Positions 44,157-52,303 of a stretch of DNA of 64,000 bases are shown here, piece after piece. The stretch is taken from positions 1 to 64,000 of the forward strand of contig NZ_JAMFLZ010000006.1 in assembly GCF_023502325.1 (NCBI RefSeq), given 5' to 3'. Position numbers and translations under genes: made by a program. This DNA is from Wocania_A spongiicola. Its GTDB lineage: Bacteria; Bacteroidota; Bacteroidia; Flavobacteriales; Flavobacteriaceae. Numbering within the stretch: position 1 is the first letter of the stretch; each line of letters starts with the position of its first letter. The notes below the pieces were generated by a model. It saw only the letters and a list, made by a program, of their open reading frames with translations, had not been told where the DNA came from and ran no database searches.

Positions 44157-44801
44157 ATGGATTTTTCAAAAATTGCCGAATATTTATCTCACCCTTTAGT
44201 TTTAATAGGTTTTGCCCTTTTTATATTATACTCTTTATTTAAAAACTTTATAGTTGATAGAATAAAAATACTAACACACAAGTCAGGGGATAAATTTATG
44301 TTTCGTCTATTAAATTCTATTGTACTAATAATAGTTTTGTTAATTATTTTAGGATTTGGATTAAAGTATCATGAACTCAATAATAAGGACTCAAGTTATG
44401 ACCTAAGCAAGAACGTGATTTATAAGAAAATAGTTGATATTGAGCAAAAGAAAGAATCATTTGTTTTTAATGTCTCTGATAAAGATTCAGTCAAATTAAT
44501 ATTTCAATCTAATAAATGGGATTTTGAATCCAAGTTTATCATTGACAATCAATATAAAGTAGCCGACCTAAAGAATGCAATTGTTAGGCACTTTGAATTA
44601 GAAAAACATATTAGAACTAAAAATGATGAAAGTTTACTTTTAACTTGGCTTTTGAGTTCTAATAACGTAGAAATTTTGGATGAAAATCGGACTTTAAAAA
44701 ATGCTGGAATTAATAATAATGATATAATAACTCTATCCGTGACTAGTAAACACATAAGCGTCGAAAAGGGATTAGATGAAAAAATCAACGGTGTGTACTA
44801 A
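44157..44801 (+). CDS. Cassette C cargo: two-helix membrane protein with ubiquitin-like domain
   Basis: A 214-residue protein with membrane segments at about 12-30 and 49-68, a linker, then residues about 112-196 with a beta-grasp look: SVKLIFQSNKW, FIIDNQYKVADLKNAIVRHF, VEILDENRTLKNAGINNND, IITLSV. The last part matches the ubiquitin-like pattern 'D-x-x-TL-x-x-x-GI-x-x-x-D-x-I-x-L'. No C-terminal Gly-Gly is present (the end is NGVY), so conjugation is unlikely; an adaptor role is more plausible. I know of no such family by name. Sole gene of cassette C. Confidence 0.6.
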   Translation: MDFSKIAEYLSHPLVLIGFALFILYSLFKNFIVDRIKILTHKSGDKFMFRLLNSIVLIIVLLIILGFGLKYHELNNKDSSYDLSKNVIYKKIVDIEQKKESFVFNVSDKDSVKLIFQSNKWDFESKFIIDNQYKVADLKNAIVRHFELEKHIRTKNDESLLLTWLLSSNNVEILDENRTLKNAGINNNDIITLSVTSKHISVEKGLDEKINGVY

Positions 44802-44942
44802 CTACTCACAATAACGTGTATAATTAATTGCTAGTTCACTGCCGACTTACGAACATTCCTGCGGAATATTCTATCTGTGATTTATTTGCTAAATTAGGTG
44901 CTTAACCACGTAACTAACCATACACAAGACCGTTAAACGAAC
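44802..44942. repeat. Right-end attC-like palindrome of cassette C
   Basis: Pairs from outside in: GTGTAT (44816-44821) / ATACAC (44920-44925); TAGTT (44832-44836) / AACTA (44912-44916); GAACATTCC (44851-44859) / GGAATATTC (44863-44871, one mismatch), loop TGC. It ends in CGTTAAACGAAC. The remaining gap to the next gene (44943-45126) shows nothing I can name. Confidence 0.6.
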
Positions 44943-45126
44943 CTCTACAAAAACAAACAGTGTTTTCAGTATTAAAAATCAGAAACAAACAAACTAGCTC
45001 CATTAAGTATTACAATAGTTACAAAAGTTTTGTACCTACTGGACTTCTATCCCTTAAGACAATGCCTTGGTTTTTTTATTTCGTTTTTACTAAATAATAG
45101 TATCTTAGATTTACAATTAATCTTCT

Positions 45127-45411
45127 ATGTCAAAAAGCAATAAACCAACATCTTGGATTCAAGTTTTAAAAGAACTTGTTGAGGCTTATTTTAAAAGTGC
45201 AAACAAGAAAACTAGAACTTGGCATCAGCATGTTGTACCTTACGAAGAGGGTTGGGCTGTGCGACGAGAAGGTAATAAGCGTATTACTTCTAAACACAGG
45301 AAGCAAAGTACTGCTATAAAAAAAGCTAAAACCATTGCTAAGCGCCGTAATGCCGACGTAATTATCCACCGTGCTAGTGGTGGTATACGCGAGCGTATTA
45401 ATTATGACTAA
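45127..45411 (+). CDS. DUF2188 domain protein
   Basis: A 94-residue soluble, basic protein. The last 60 residues fit DUF2188: WHQHVVPYEEGWAVRREGN, then KHRKQSTAIKKAKTIAKRRNADVIIHRASGGIRER (read in parts), the family's G-W-x-V and 'A-x-x-x-A-K-x-x-A-x-x-x-x-A-D-V-x-I-H' pattern. Function unknown. Its stop is followed by a hairpin shared with the convergent DUF4870 gene. Confidence 0.8.
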   Translation: MSKSNKPTSWIQVLKELVEAYFKSANKKTRTWHQHVVPYEEGWAVRREGNKRITSKHRKQSTAIKKAKTIAKRRNADVIIHRASGGIRERINYD

Positions 45412-45425
45412 ATCTTTAAATAAAA

Positions 45426-45452
45426 AACGCCCACTAAAAAGTGAGCGCTTTA
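45426..45452. terminator. Bidirectional hairpin terminator
   Basis: CGCCCACT (45428-45435) / AGTGAGCG (45440-45447), one mismatch, with an A-run before and T-rich sequence after, between the convergent DUF2188 and DUF4870 genes. Confidence 0.6.
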
Positions 45453-45472
45453 CTTATCTCGTACTAACTAAA

Positions 45473-45811
45473 CTAACTAATAAAATTAAGAGATAAAGGA
45501 TATTTTGGTGTTTCTCCATTGCTTGCCTTTATAGCATTAATTATTGGAAAAACTATAGATATAATTCCTAAAATTATAAAGCCTAATAACCCTAAGCCAA
45601 ATAATAGAATTAAGGGTATACATATGATTGCATATACGATTAAACTTAACTGAAAGTTTATAATATTTTTACCATGTGCATCCATTTGATACACTTTTTC
45701 TTTTTGTGTAAGCCAAAAAACTAATGGTAATATTAAACTACCAAAACCTGTAATAAGAGTAATTAATTGGCTTAAGTGGGTAATAACTAAAAGTTGATTG
45801 TCTTGACGCAT
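45473..45811 (-). CDS. DUF4870 family membrane protein
   Basis: A 112-residue protein with three membrane segments. The pattern NQLLVITHLSQLITLITGFGSLILPLVFWLTQKEK (in parts) followed by VDAHGKNIINFQLS-type text (here MDAHGKNIINFQLSLIVYAI) is typical of DUF4870/Tic20-like small membrane proteins. Function unknown. Downstream of the cyclase gene by 72 bases on the same strand. Confidence 0.8.
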   Translation of the reverse strand: MRQDNQLLVITHLSQLITLITGFGSLILPLVFWLTQKEKVYQMDAHGKNIINFQLSLIVYAIICIPLILLFGLGLLGFIILGIISIVFPIINAIKASNGETPKYPLSLNFIS

Positions 45812-45883
45812 GATAATTATTTTTTTGATTGATACTTATTTGACGCTCAAATAAAAAAAATGTTACAAATATTTAAATTTTAA

Positions 45884-47929
45884 TTATTTAGATTCTATAC
45901 CATGAGATTTAAGCACCTCTTTAAATCTAGAATCATCTTTTAAATAATCAAAAAAGTCCATACGCTCTCTCCTTATCGTTCTTGTTTGCTTATTTCGTGT
46001 AGTATCTAAGTGGTGTAATACACTATCGGTAATTTTTAATCCAGCGTAAACCACAGCTAACTGATGACTTTTTTCTTTAGGATGGGCTCTCAATCTAATA
46101 GTGTCAATAATATTATAAGCATTAATAGTATCGCCTGTTTTGGCATAACAATACCCCAAAAAACGATTAAACACATTTTGCTTTTTTACCATTTTCTTTA
46201 AAGGCGGAATGGCTTGAGTATATTTTTTTTGGTCTGTATATAACCTAAAATAAGATCTGTTAATTACAAACTCGTTATTACCATCATTCTTACTATCAAC
46301 CTTCTTTAATAACTTTTCGGCTTCAACATACTTATAATTTGCAGTAAGCGCATTAAAATAGCTAATTGCAGTAGGAAAAGATAAAGGGTCTAGCCTATAT
46401 GCAATGGCTGCTTGTTCTAATTGTTTTTCGTATTGTTTTGTGTAATAAAAAAAAGTAGAATATTGATGTCTAGCTGTTAAATCGTTAGGCGACAATTTAA
46501 TTGCTTTCTTAAATGCTATATCTGCCGCTTCGTGTTTTCCTTCAATATTGTTTATAAGACCTTTAACTGAATAAATTCGAGATACTTTATTATTTATTTT
46601 TTCAGCTTTATCTATATATTCATTTGCTAATTTTGATGCTTCTTCTGGGTTTCTACCAGAATAATACGTTTCTAAATAAATAGAGTTTGCTATTTCAGCA
46701 TAAGCTTCAGCATAATTTGGATCTAATGCAATGGCTTCTTTATATAAAAGGATACTTTGCGCTATACTTTTTGCATTACGTTTATCTGCTTCATTTCTTC
46801 CTTCTAAAAAAAGTTTATATGCCTCAATGCTTTGTGTTGGAATAATTGCTAATTGTTGCTGCTCTTCAAACGATAAATTGATATGTAAAGCATCTACAAT
46901 TTCTTCAGAGACTTCGGTTTGAAGGCTAAAAATATTAGTTAATGTTTTATCATAATTCTCAGCCCAAACATGCTCATCTGAGGAAGCATCAATTAACTGA
47001 GCTGTAATTCTAATATCATTATCATATTTTCTAATACTTCCTTCTAAAATATAAGACACCCCCAATTCTTTGGCTATTTCCGGTATCGTTTTTTGCGTTC
47101 CTTTATACTGCATAACAGAAGTTCTGGATATAACACGTAAATCTTTTAATTTAGATAGTTGTGTCAAAATATCTTCGGTAATACCATCTCTAAAAAATTC
47201 GGCATCTTTGTCTGTGCTTAAATTATCAAACGGCAAAACAGCAATTGATAAATCTTTTGGAGCATCGTTAGTAGTAATTTTAAAAGATTTAATATTAGAG
47301 ATAAAAACGACTAATGCAATGGCTAAAATTAACCAAAATAGGTTTCTCTTCTTTTTATAAAATGGTTTTGAAGGAGTTGGTTTTTTTACTTTTAATTTCC
47401 CTTTTACGTCTTCAGGTTTTGGCACTATCAATCCATCATTAGCAATAGCAAATAAAGGCATTGCTTCGTCAACATTTTTAAACTCGTAAGCATCTAAAAA
47501 TTGTGCTTTAATATGCTTATGACTCCTAATTTGATCATGTACTTTATCAGAAATTAATATACTTCCAGATACGGCACAAGATTCAATTCTTGAAGCTACA
47601 TTTACGGCATCGCCAATAATATCGTCCTTAGATTGAATAATATCTCCAACGTGAATGCCAATACGAACTGGAATTTTGGGAGCTTCTAAAAAAGCTTTTT
47701 GTAATTCAATAGCACAATCAACCGCTTCTACAGTACTTTTAAAAATACTTAATGTACCATCGCCAAAATATTGAATAATTTCACCGTTAAATGCCTCGGT
47801 AGTCATTTCGAAAGCACTTCTGTGTCGCTCTCTTATAAGCACCGCTTTTTTTTCATCATGTTGCATTATTGAGGTATAGCCTTCAATATCAGTAAACATG
47901 ATGGCAGCAAGTAACCTTTTCTTTGACAT
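45884..47929 (-). CDS. Class III adenylate/guanylate cyclase with TolB-like and TPR domains
   Basis: A 681-residue protein. Residues 1-170 are a class III cyclase domain facing the cytoplasm: metal-binding Asp14 in FTDIEGYTS and Asp57 in QYFGDGTLS, and transition-state residues Asn110 and Arg114 in GDAVNVASRIES, so it looks active. One membrane segment at about 197-213. Then a TolB/FlgO-like region (about 227-355: IAVLPFDNLSTDKDAEFFRDG, YILEGSIRKYDNDIRITAQLID) and six or so TPRs (about 370-680). ATP is the usual substrate; GTP cannot be ruled out. It is divergent, 135 bases away, from an activator with a cyclic-nucleotide-binding domain. Confidence 0.9.
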   Translation of the reverse strand: MSKKRLLAAIMFTDIEGYTSIMQHDEKKAVLIRERHRSAFEMTTEAFNGEIIQYFGDGTLSIFKSTVEAVDCAIELQKAFLEAPKIPVRIGIHVGDIIQSKDDIIGDAVNVASRIESCAVSGSILISDKVHDQIRSHKHIKAQFLDAYEFKNVDEAMPLFAIANDGLIVPKPEDVKGKLKVKKPTPSKPFYKKKRNLFWLILAIALVVFISNIKSFKITTNDAPKDLSIAVLPFDNLSTDKDAEFFRDGITEDILTQLSKLKDLRVISRTSVMQYKGTQKTIPEIAKELGVSYILEGSIRKYDNDIRITAQLIDASSDEHVWAENYDKTLTNIFSLQTEVSEEIVDALHINLSFEEQQQLAIIPTQSIEAYKLFLEGRNEADKRNAKSIAQSILLYKEAIALDPNYAEAYAEIANSIYLETYYSGRNPEEASKLANEYIDKAEKINNKVSRIYSVKGLINNIEGKHEAADIAFKKAIKLSPNDLTARHQYSTFFYYTKQYEKQLEQAAIAYRLDPLSFPTAISYFNALTANYKYVEAEKLLKKVDSKNDGNNEFVINRSYFRLYTDQKKYTQAIPPLKKMVKKQNVFNRFLGYCYAKTGDTINAYNIIDTIRLRAHPKEKSHQLAVVYAGLKITDSVLHHLDTTRNKQTRTIRRERMDFFDYLKDDSRFKEVLKSHGIESK

Positions 47930-48064
47930 TTGGTTGTTTAGTGTTAGGAGTCTCTAATTTAGTTAATTATCTTTAAAACAGAAATTTATAAAAGCTTGAA
48001 GTTATAAAACTGTAGCAAATAATTAATATATTTAGCTAATACTATTTAACCTTATACAAAAAAA

Positions 48065-49897
48065 GTGTCTGAAAATCTTGTTGAATTTTTATCTGGGATT
48101 CCTTTCTTTTCTGAAGTTTCAAAAAAATCTCTTAAACATTTAATTGAAAATGTAAAAGAAGAAGAATATATAAAGAATGAAAATATTTTTGAAAAAGATA
48201 CTGTTGGAAACTCCATGTATGCTATAATTAATGGCTCAGTTAAAGTGTATGAAAAAAATCATATTTATAGCACTTTATCAAAAGGTGAATGTTTTGGAGA
48301 ATATGCTTTAATTGATAACGAAGCACGCTCTGCATCTATTAGTGCTTTAGAAAAAACCAAGGTTTTAAAAATAGAACGTCAGCATTTTTTAGATGTAATG
48401 AAATCTGATAGTGGTTTTGCTCAAGGTATTTTAGCAGTTATGATTAAGCGCCATAGAGAACTAGATAGCATCCAAGAGCGTTTAGCATCTTCTAAAATTG
48501 AAATTGAAACTACAAATAGTAAAATGAGCGGCTTAATTAATGGTGCCATGGATGCCATAATTATGTTTAATAATGATTTTAGGGTTATACTAACAAACCC
48601 ATCAGCTAATAAATTACTAGAAAACGATGATGTTTTACAACGCAATGTTCTGTTTTTCTTTGACGATCAAAGTGCTGAGTTAATTGAAAGTATTGTAAAA
48701 GATGAAGACAATAAAAAATCAATTAATAAATATTTACCAAATATTGTAAAAGTTGTAGGCTCAAATGATAATGAAATTTTAAATGAAGGCACTATTAGTA
48801 AATATGGAAGTGGAAAAGACACATTTTACACACTTATTTTAAGAAACATTGAAGAACGACTTATTGCAGAGGATAAAATTAATTTACTCACAAAACAAAC
48901 TCAATATTTAGAAGAAGAAATTCAAGAACTCACCAGCAGTTATGGCATTATGGCTGAAGATGAGAATATGAAAAAAGTTTTGAATCTTATAAAGCAAGTA
49001 GCTCGTACCGATGCTACAGTGCTTATAAATGGTGAAACTGGAACGGGAAAAGAATTAGTAGCAAGAGCAATTCATAAAGAAAGTAACCGTAATGATAAAC
49101 CATTAATAAGAATTAACTGCGGAGCTATTCCTGCTAACCTCATTGAAAGCGAATTATTTGGACATAAAAAGGGTGCATTTACAGGGGCCACTGTAGATAG
49201 AAAAGGCCGTTTTTTACTAGCAGATAAAGGCACTATTTTTTTAGATGAAATAGGCGAAATGCCACTAGAGTTACAGCCAAAACTACTACGTATCATTCAA
49301 GAAGGAGAATTTGATCCCGTTGGGAGTTCTGAAACCATTAAGGTAGATGTTAGAATAATAGCGGCAACTCACAGAAATCTTTTTGACTTTTCAAAAGCAG
49401 GGAAGTTTAGAGAAGATTTATATTACCGACTAAATGTTTTTCCTATCGAGGTTCCTTCTCTTAAAAAAAGAGGAAATGATATTTGCTTAATTGCTCAGGA
49501 AATGATTAGCCAATTCTCAAAAAAGCTTAATAAACCTATAGTAAATTTAACCGATAATGATAAAGCATTGTTATTAGCATATGATTGGCCTGGGAATGTT
49601 AGAGAGCTTCAAAATTTAGTAGAGCGGGCAGTAATAGTTTCGCAAAAAGGAACCATTAATTGGAGCGCTATTATTCCTAATAATTCTGATTCTATTGAAA
49701 TTCAAAAAGATGCTCATCAAGAAAAAATATTAACTTCATATGAACTTATTGTTCTAGAAAAAGAAAATATACTAAAAGCACTAAAACAGACACGCTGGAA
49801 GATTTCAGGAGAAAATGGAGCCGCAAAGCTATTACAACTCCCTCCTACTACATTAGCCTCTAAAATTAAAGCTTTGGGTATTGAACGTCCTATTTAA
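48065..49897 (+). CDS. Cyclic-nucleotide-binding sigma-54 transcriptional activator
   Basis: A 610-residue regulator starting with GTG. Domains: cyclic-nucleotide-binding (about 1-130) with GECFGEYALIDNEARSAS (Glu79, Arg88 of the phosphate-binding cassette); PAS (about 150-265); a coiled-coil stretch; AAA+ ATPase (about 295-520) with GETGTGKE (323-330), GAFTGA (370-375, the sigma-54 contact loop) and IFLDEIGEM; Fis-type helix-turn-helix at the C-terminus (ENGAAKLLQLPPTTLASKIKAL). It should open sigma-54 promoters when it senses a nucleotide, most simply the product of the adjacent cyclase. The AraC gene follows after 9 bases. Confidence 0.93.
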   Translation: MSENLVEFLSGIPFFSEVSKKSLKHLIENVKEEEYIKNENIFEKDTVGNSMYAIINGSVKVYEKNHIYSTLSKGECFGEYALIDNEARSASISALEKTKVLKIERQHFLDVMKSDSGFAQGILAVMIKRHRELDSIQERLASSKIEIETTNSKMSGLINGAMDAIIMFNNDFRVILTNPSANKLLENDDVLQRNVLFFFDDQSAELIESIVKDEDNKKSINKYLPNIVKVVGSNDNEILNEGTISKYGSGKDTFYTLILRNIEERLIAEDKINLLTKQTQYLEEEIQELTSSYGIMAEDENMKKVLNLIKQVARTDATVLINGETGTGKELVARAIHKESNRNDKPLIRINCGAIPANLIESELFGHKKGAFTGATVDRKGRFLLADKGTIFLDEIGEMPLELQPKLLRIIQEGEFDPVGSSETIKVDVRIIAATHRNLFDFSKAGKFREDLYYRLNVFPIEVPSLKKRGNDICLIAQEMISQFSKKLNKPIVNLTDNDKALLLAYDWPGNVRELQNLVERAVIVSQKGTINWSAIIPNNSDSIEIQKDAHQEKILTSYELIVLEKENILKALKQTRWKISGENGAAKLLQLPPTTLASKIKALGIERPI

Positions 49898-49906
49898 TAT
49901 TAAACA

Positions 49907-50776
49907 ATGGCGATAGATATTTATAAACATTTTCTTAAACACCCTCGCTATAACAAACTTATTGGCAATAATTTTTTGTTAGTAGAATATAAATGTCCGC
50001 TTGAAGTTGAAAACTTTAAATTATGGACAGACACTCCTTTTATAACTTATGTAATTAGCGGGCAAAAGGATTGGACCTCTTTAAATAAAACATACACCAT
50101 TAAAAAAGGAGAAGCATTATTTATAAATAAAGGTGTTTATAATACAAAGCAGTATTTTGAAGTAGATTATTGTGTTATGCTATTTTTTATTACAGATGAT
50201 TTTATAAGTCGCTTTGTAAAAAAACACAAAGAGCTTTTACACTCAAAAAATTCAGAAACTACTTGTAATCAAATTTTTGAAATACATGTTGGAGAATCTT
50301 TAAATTCATTGTTTCTATCTGTTTTTAATTATTTAAATCAAGGTAATAATATTCCCAAAGATTTAGTTGAAATAAAATTTAACGAACTCCTGTTCAATAT
50401 TACTTTAAACCCAGAAAATAATGAGTTAGTAAGTTTCTTCAAGTCACTTATTCACAAACAAAAAACGTCGCTAAATGATGTCATGATGAAAAATTTTCAT
50501 TGCGACTTAAGCTTAGAAGAATACGCACGAATATATGGTAAGAGCCTCTCAACTTTTAAACGAGACTTTCAAAGTTATTTTAAAGAAACTCCTAGAAGGT
50601 GGTTAAACAAAAAGCGATTAGAATACGCAAAAACTTTGCTAGAAAACCCAGAATTAAACATCAATGACATCTGTTTTGAAAGTGGTTTTAAAAACACATC
50701 GCATTTTAATCGTAGTTTTAAAGAAATGTACAAATACCCACCTAGTCAATATCGTAAACTATACTTAAACACATAA
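49907..50776 (+). CDS. AraC family transcriptional regulator
   Basis: A 289-residue regulator. The N-terminal cupin-like part (about 15-160: PFITYVISGQKDWTSLNKTYTIKKGEALFINKG in pieces) probably senses a ligand. The C-terminal two-part helix-turn-helix (about 190-285) carries LSLEEYARIYGKSLSTFKRDFQSYFKETPRRWL and INDICFESGFKNTSHFNRSFKEMYKYPPSQYR in full. Co-transcribed with the sigma-54 activator. Targets may include the gene at 50901 or the OsmC promoter, where an 11-base direct repeat at 22-base spacing occurs. Confidence 0.88.
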   Translation: MAIDIYKHFLKHPRYNKLIGNNFLLVEYKCPLEVENFKLWTDTPFITYVISGQKDWTSLNKTYTIKKGEALFINKGVYNTKQYFEVDYCVMLFFITDDFISRFVKKHKELLHSKNSETTCNQIFEIHVGESLNSLFLSVFNYLNQGNNIPKDLVEIKFNELLFNITLNPENNELVSFFKSLIHKQKTSLNDVMMKNFHCDLSLEEYARIYGKSLSTFKRDFQSYFKETPRRWLNKKRLEYAKTLLENPELNINDICFESGFKNTSHFNRSFKEMYKYPPSQYRKLYLNT

Positions 50777-50821
50777 ATTTTAGTATTTCTCTCTCTTTTT
50801 ACCTCTTTGAACTTTTTAGCA

Positions 50822-50850
50822 ATAAAGTTGAACCTTAGAGGTAACTTTAT
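50822..50850. promoter_or_regulatory. Inverted repeat before the 50901 gene
   Basis: ATAAAGTTGAACC and GGTAACTTTAT pair with two extra bases in one arm. It lies between the AraC gene and the secreted-protein gene; it could be an operator or a transcript-ending hairpin. Confidence 0.45.
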
Positions 50851-50900
50851 ATTTTCAATGCGCAATACTTTTGACTCATAATAATAAAACACAATATATT

Positions 50901-51455
50901 ATGAGAACTTTAATTTTATCAATAGTATGCTTACTTACTTTAAATAAGTTAGTTGCACAGCAAAGTAATCTTGCCTTTTTAGACACAAATACAATTGAAA
51001 CTGAAAACTTAGTATCAAACAATTACACACCTGCTCTAACTAGACCAAACTCTATTTATTTAAAAGAACATTACGAAACCTCGTTTTCTCGTATTGTTAA
51101 ACAATGGAGAAAAAGGATAGTTAATTATATTTTAAAAGATGTTTCTGTTTTTGATAACTCAGAAAAAGCAACTTATCGCATCATATTTAAAAACAAGCAG
51201 GTGAATATAATAGCGAATTATGACAACAATGGTAAAATCTTATCAACGAATGAAGCTTATAAAAACATAAAAATTCCATTTGAATTAAGAAGGAAAATAT
51301 CTAAAGCTCATCCTAACTACGCTTATCTTAAAAACTCTTACCATGTAACATATAGTAATGAAAATGGAATTGAAAAAGAGTATTACAAGATCCAAATTGG
51401 AAAAGGAAACAAGGAAGTAACATTAAAATATAATGAAAACTTCAAATCTATATAA
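50901..51455 (+). CDS. Unknown secreted protein
   Basis: A protein of 184 residues from the ATG at 50901 (MRTLILSIVCLL), with a signal peptide ending KLVAQQ. An in-frame start at 50871 would put ten residues before the signal. The mature part contains two copies of a loose strand pattern ('KATYRIIFKNKQVNIIANYDNNGKIL' and YHVTYSNENGIEKEYYKIQI), similar to the beta-lactamase-inhibitor-like (PepSY-like) periplasmic domains of Bacteroidota, which is a guess. Placed after the AraC gene, its expression may depend on AraC or on the sigma-54 activator. Confidence 0.65.
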   Translation: MRTLILSIVCLLTLNKLVAQQSNLAFLDTNTIETENLVSNNYTPALTRPNSIYLKEHYETSFSRIVKQWRKRIVNYILKDVSVFDNSEKATYRIIFKNKQVNIIANYDNNGKILSTNEAYKNIKIPFELRRKISKAHPNYAYLKNSYHVTYSNENGIEKEYYKIQIGKGNKEVTLKYNENFKSI

Positions 51456-51490
51456 AAGCTTGAAAAGAATATCTGTATCAAATCTAACTT

Positions 51491-51535
51491 ACGATATTTC
51501 GCAACTACTTTAACGATATTTCGTTATTTAACGAA
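51491..51535 (+). promoter_or_regulatory. Candidate upstream activator sites for the OsmC promoter
   Basis: ACGATATTTCG occurs at 51491-51501 and again at 51513-51523, 22 bases apart (two helical turns). The second copy overlaps the palindrome TTCGTTATTTAACGAA (51520-51535, 7-base arms). These lie about 70-130 bases upstream of the sigma-54-type promoter, where enhancer sites are usual. Confidence 0.5.
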
Positions 51536-51599
51536 TTATCATGATAACTTAAAATAACAAAAAACAAATTAAATAATTGATTATCAATAAGTTAATGTG

Positions 51600-51618
51600 T
51601 TTGGCATGCCAAATGCAT
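51600..51618 (+). promoter_or_regulatory. Sigma-54 (-24/-12) promoter for OsmC
   Basis: TTGGCATG-CCAA-ATGCA: GG at 51603-51604 and GC at 51615-51616 have exactly the -24/-12 spacing, and the sequence differs from the consensus TTGGCACG-N4-TTGCA at two positions. Part of it is also a perfect palindrome (TTTGGCATGCCAAA, 51600-51613). The predicted start, near 51628, gives a 37-base leader. Confidence 0.6.
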
Positions 51619-51664
51619 CATACCAATCAAACAATAATGTTTAACAATTTAAAAATTAGAAAAA

Positions 51665-52219
51665 ATGATTACAACAGCAAATGTAAAAAACGGAGTAAAC
51701 GTAGACCAATTAGTAGAAACTATTGGGGCAGTTCAACAAAACCCTGAATTAGCAAAATTCAAATTCAGATCTAAAAACAATTGGATTAATGGTGGACATT
51801 GTGTGTCTAGTATTAAAAGTTTTTATGGTGTTGGAGCAGAAGACACATCTCGTGAAGAAACATTCACAATGGAATGTGACCATCCAAATGTATTATTAGG
51901 AAACGATTTAGCTCCAACACCTCCAGAAGTTGTGTTACACGCTTTAGGTTCTTGTTTAACTGCAGCAATGACTTACCATGCAGCGGCTAATGGGATTGAC
52001 ATTGAAAGCGCTTCTTCGTCTTTAGAAGGCGGATGTGATTTACACGGATTTTTAGGATTAGACCCTGAAGTTCGTATGGGATTTGATGGTATCAAATTCA
52101 AATTAAATGTAAAGTCAGATGCTTCAGCAGAACAACTTGAAAATTTAGCTAAGTTTTCTCCAGTATTCGACATGATTACAAACCCTACTCCTGTTTCTAT
52201 AGAGATTGTAAAAGAGTAG
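51665..52219 (+). CDS. OsmC family peroxide/redox stress protein
   Basis: A 184-residue OsmC/Ohr-fold protein. The reactive thiols are TMECDHPN (peroxidatic-type Cys, about residue 74) and ALGSCLTAAMTYHA (second Cys, about 100). Pro-rich APTPPEVVLHALG is the family signature. Such proteins reduce organic hydroperoxides or act on thiolated compounds. Its N-terminal 40 residues are longer than in classic OsmC. It follows a probable sigma-54 promoter and precedes the PFOR-like gene, with a hairpin between. Confidence 0.88.
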   Translation: MITTANVKNGVNVDQLVETIGAVQQNPELAKFKFRSKNNWINGGHCVSSIKSFYGVGAEDTSREETFTMECDHPNVLLGNDLAPTPPEVVLHALGSCLTAAMTYHAAANGIDIESASSSLEGGCDLHGFLGLDPEVRMGFDGIKFKLNVKSDASAEQLENLAKFSPVFDMITNPTPVSIEIVKE

Positions 52220-52232
52220 TAAACATTAAAAA

Positions 52233-52271
52233 AATGGCTACTCAAAATATTGTAGAAGTAGCCATTTTTTT
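52233..52271 (+). terminator. Hairpin with T-run between OsmC and PFOR-like genes
   Basis: AATGGCTACT (52233-52242) / AGTAGCCATT (52257-52266), followed by seven T. With 33 bases left before the next start, there is little room for another promoter, so partial read-through is likely. Confidence 0.75.
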
Positions 52272-52303
52272 ATCTCTTCAAAACAAATTTTCAACACCAA
52301 CAA

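Larger units (their letters stand above)
44006..44942. mobile_element. Gene cassette C, best-preserved ends, one cargo gene
   Basis: Left: TTGATTTTGTCAGAAAAATT, TTCGTTTAACG (44033-44043), then a covarying hairpin and AAACATTGTGAGTAATT. Right: ACTACTCACAAT (44802 on; inverse of the last left motif), a long imperfect palindrome and GACCGTTAAACGAAC (to 44942; inverse of the left TTCGTTTAACG). One cargo gene between. It lies between the dnaN terminator and the DUF2188 gene. No recombinase. Confidence 0.65.
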
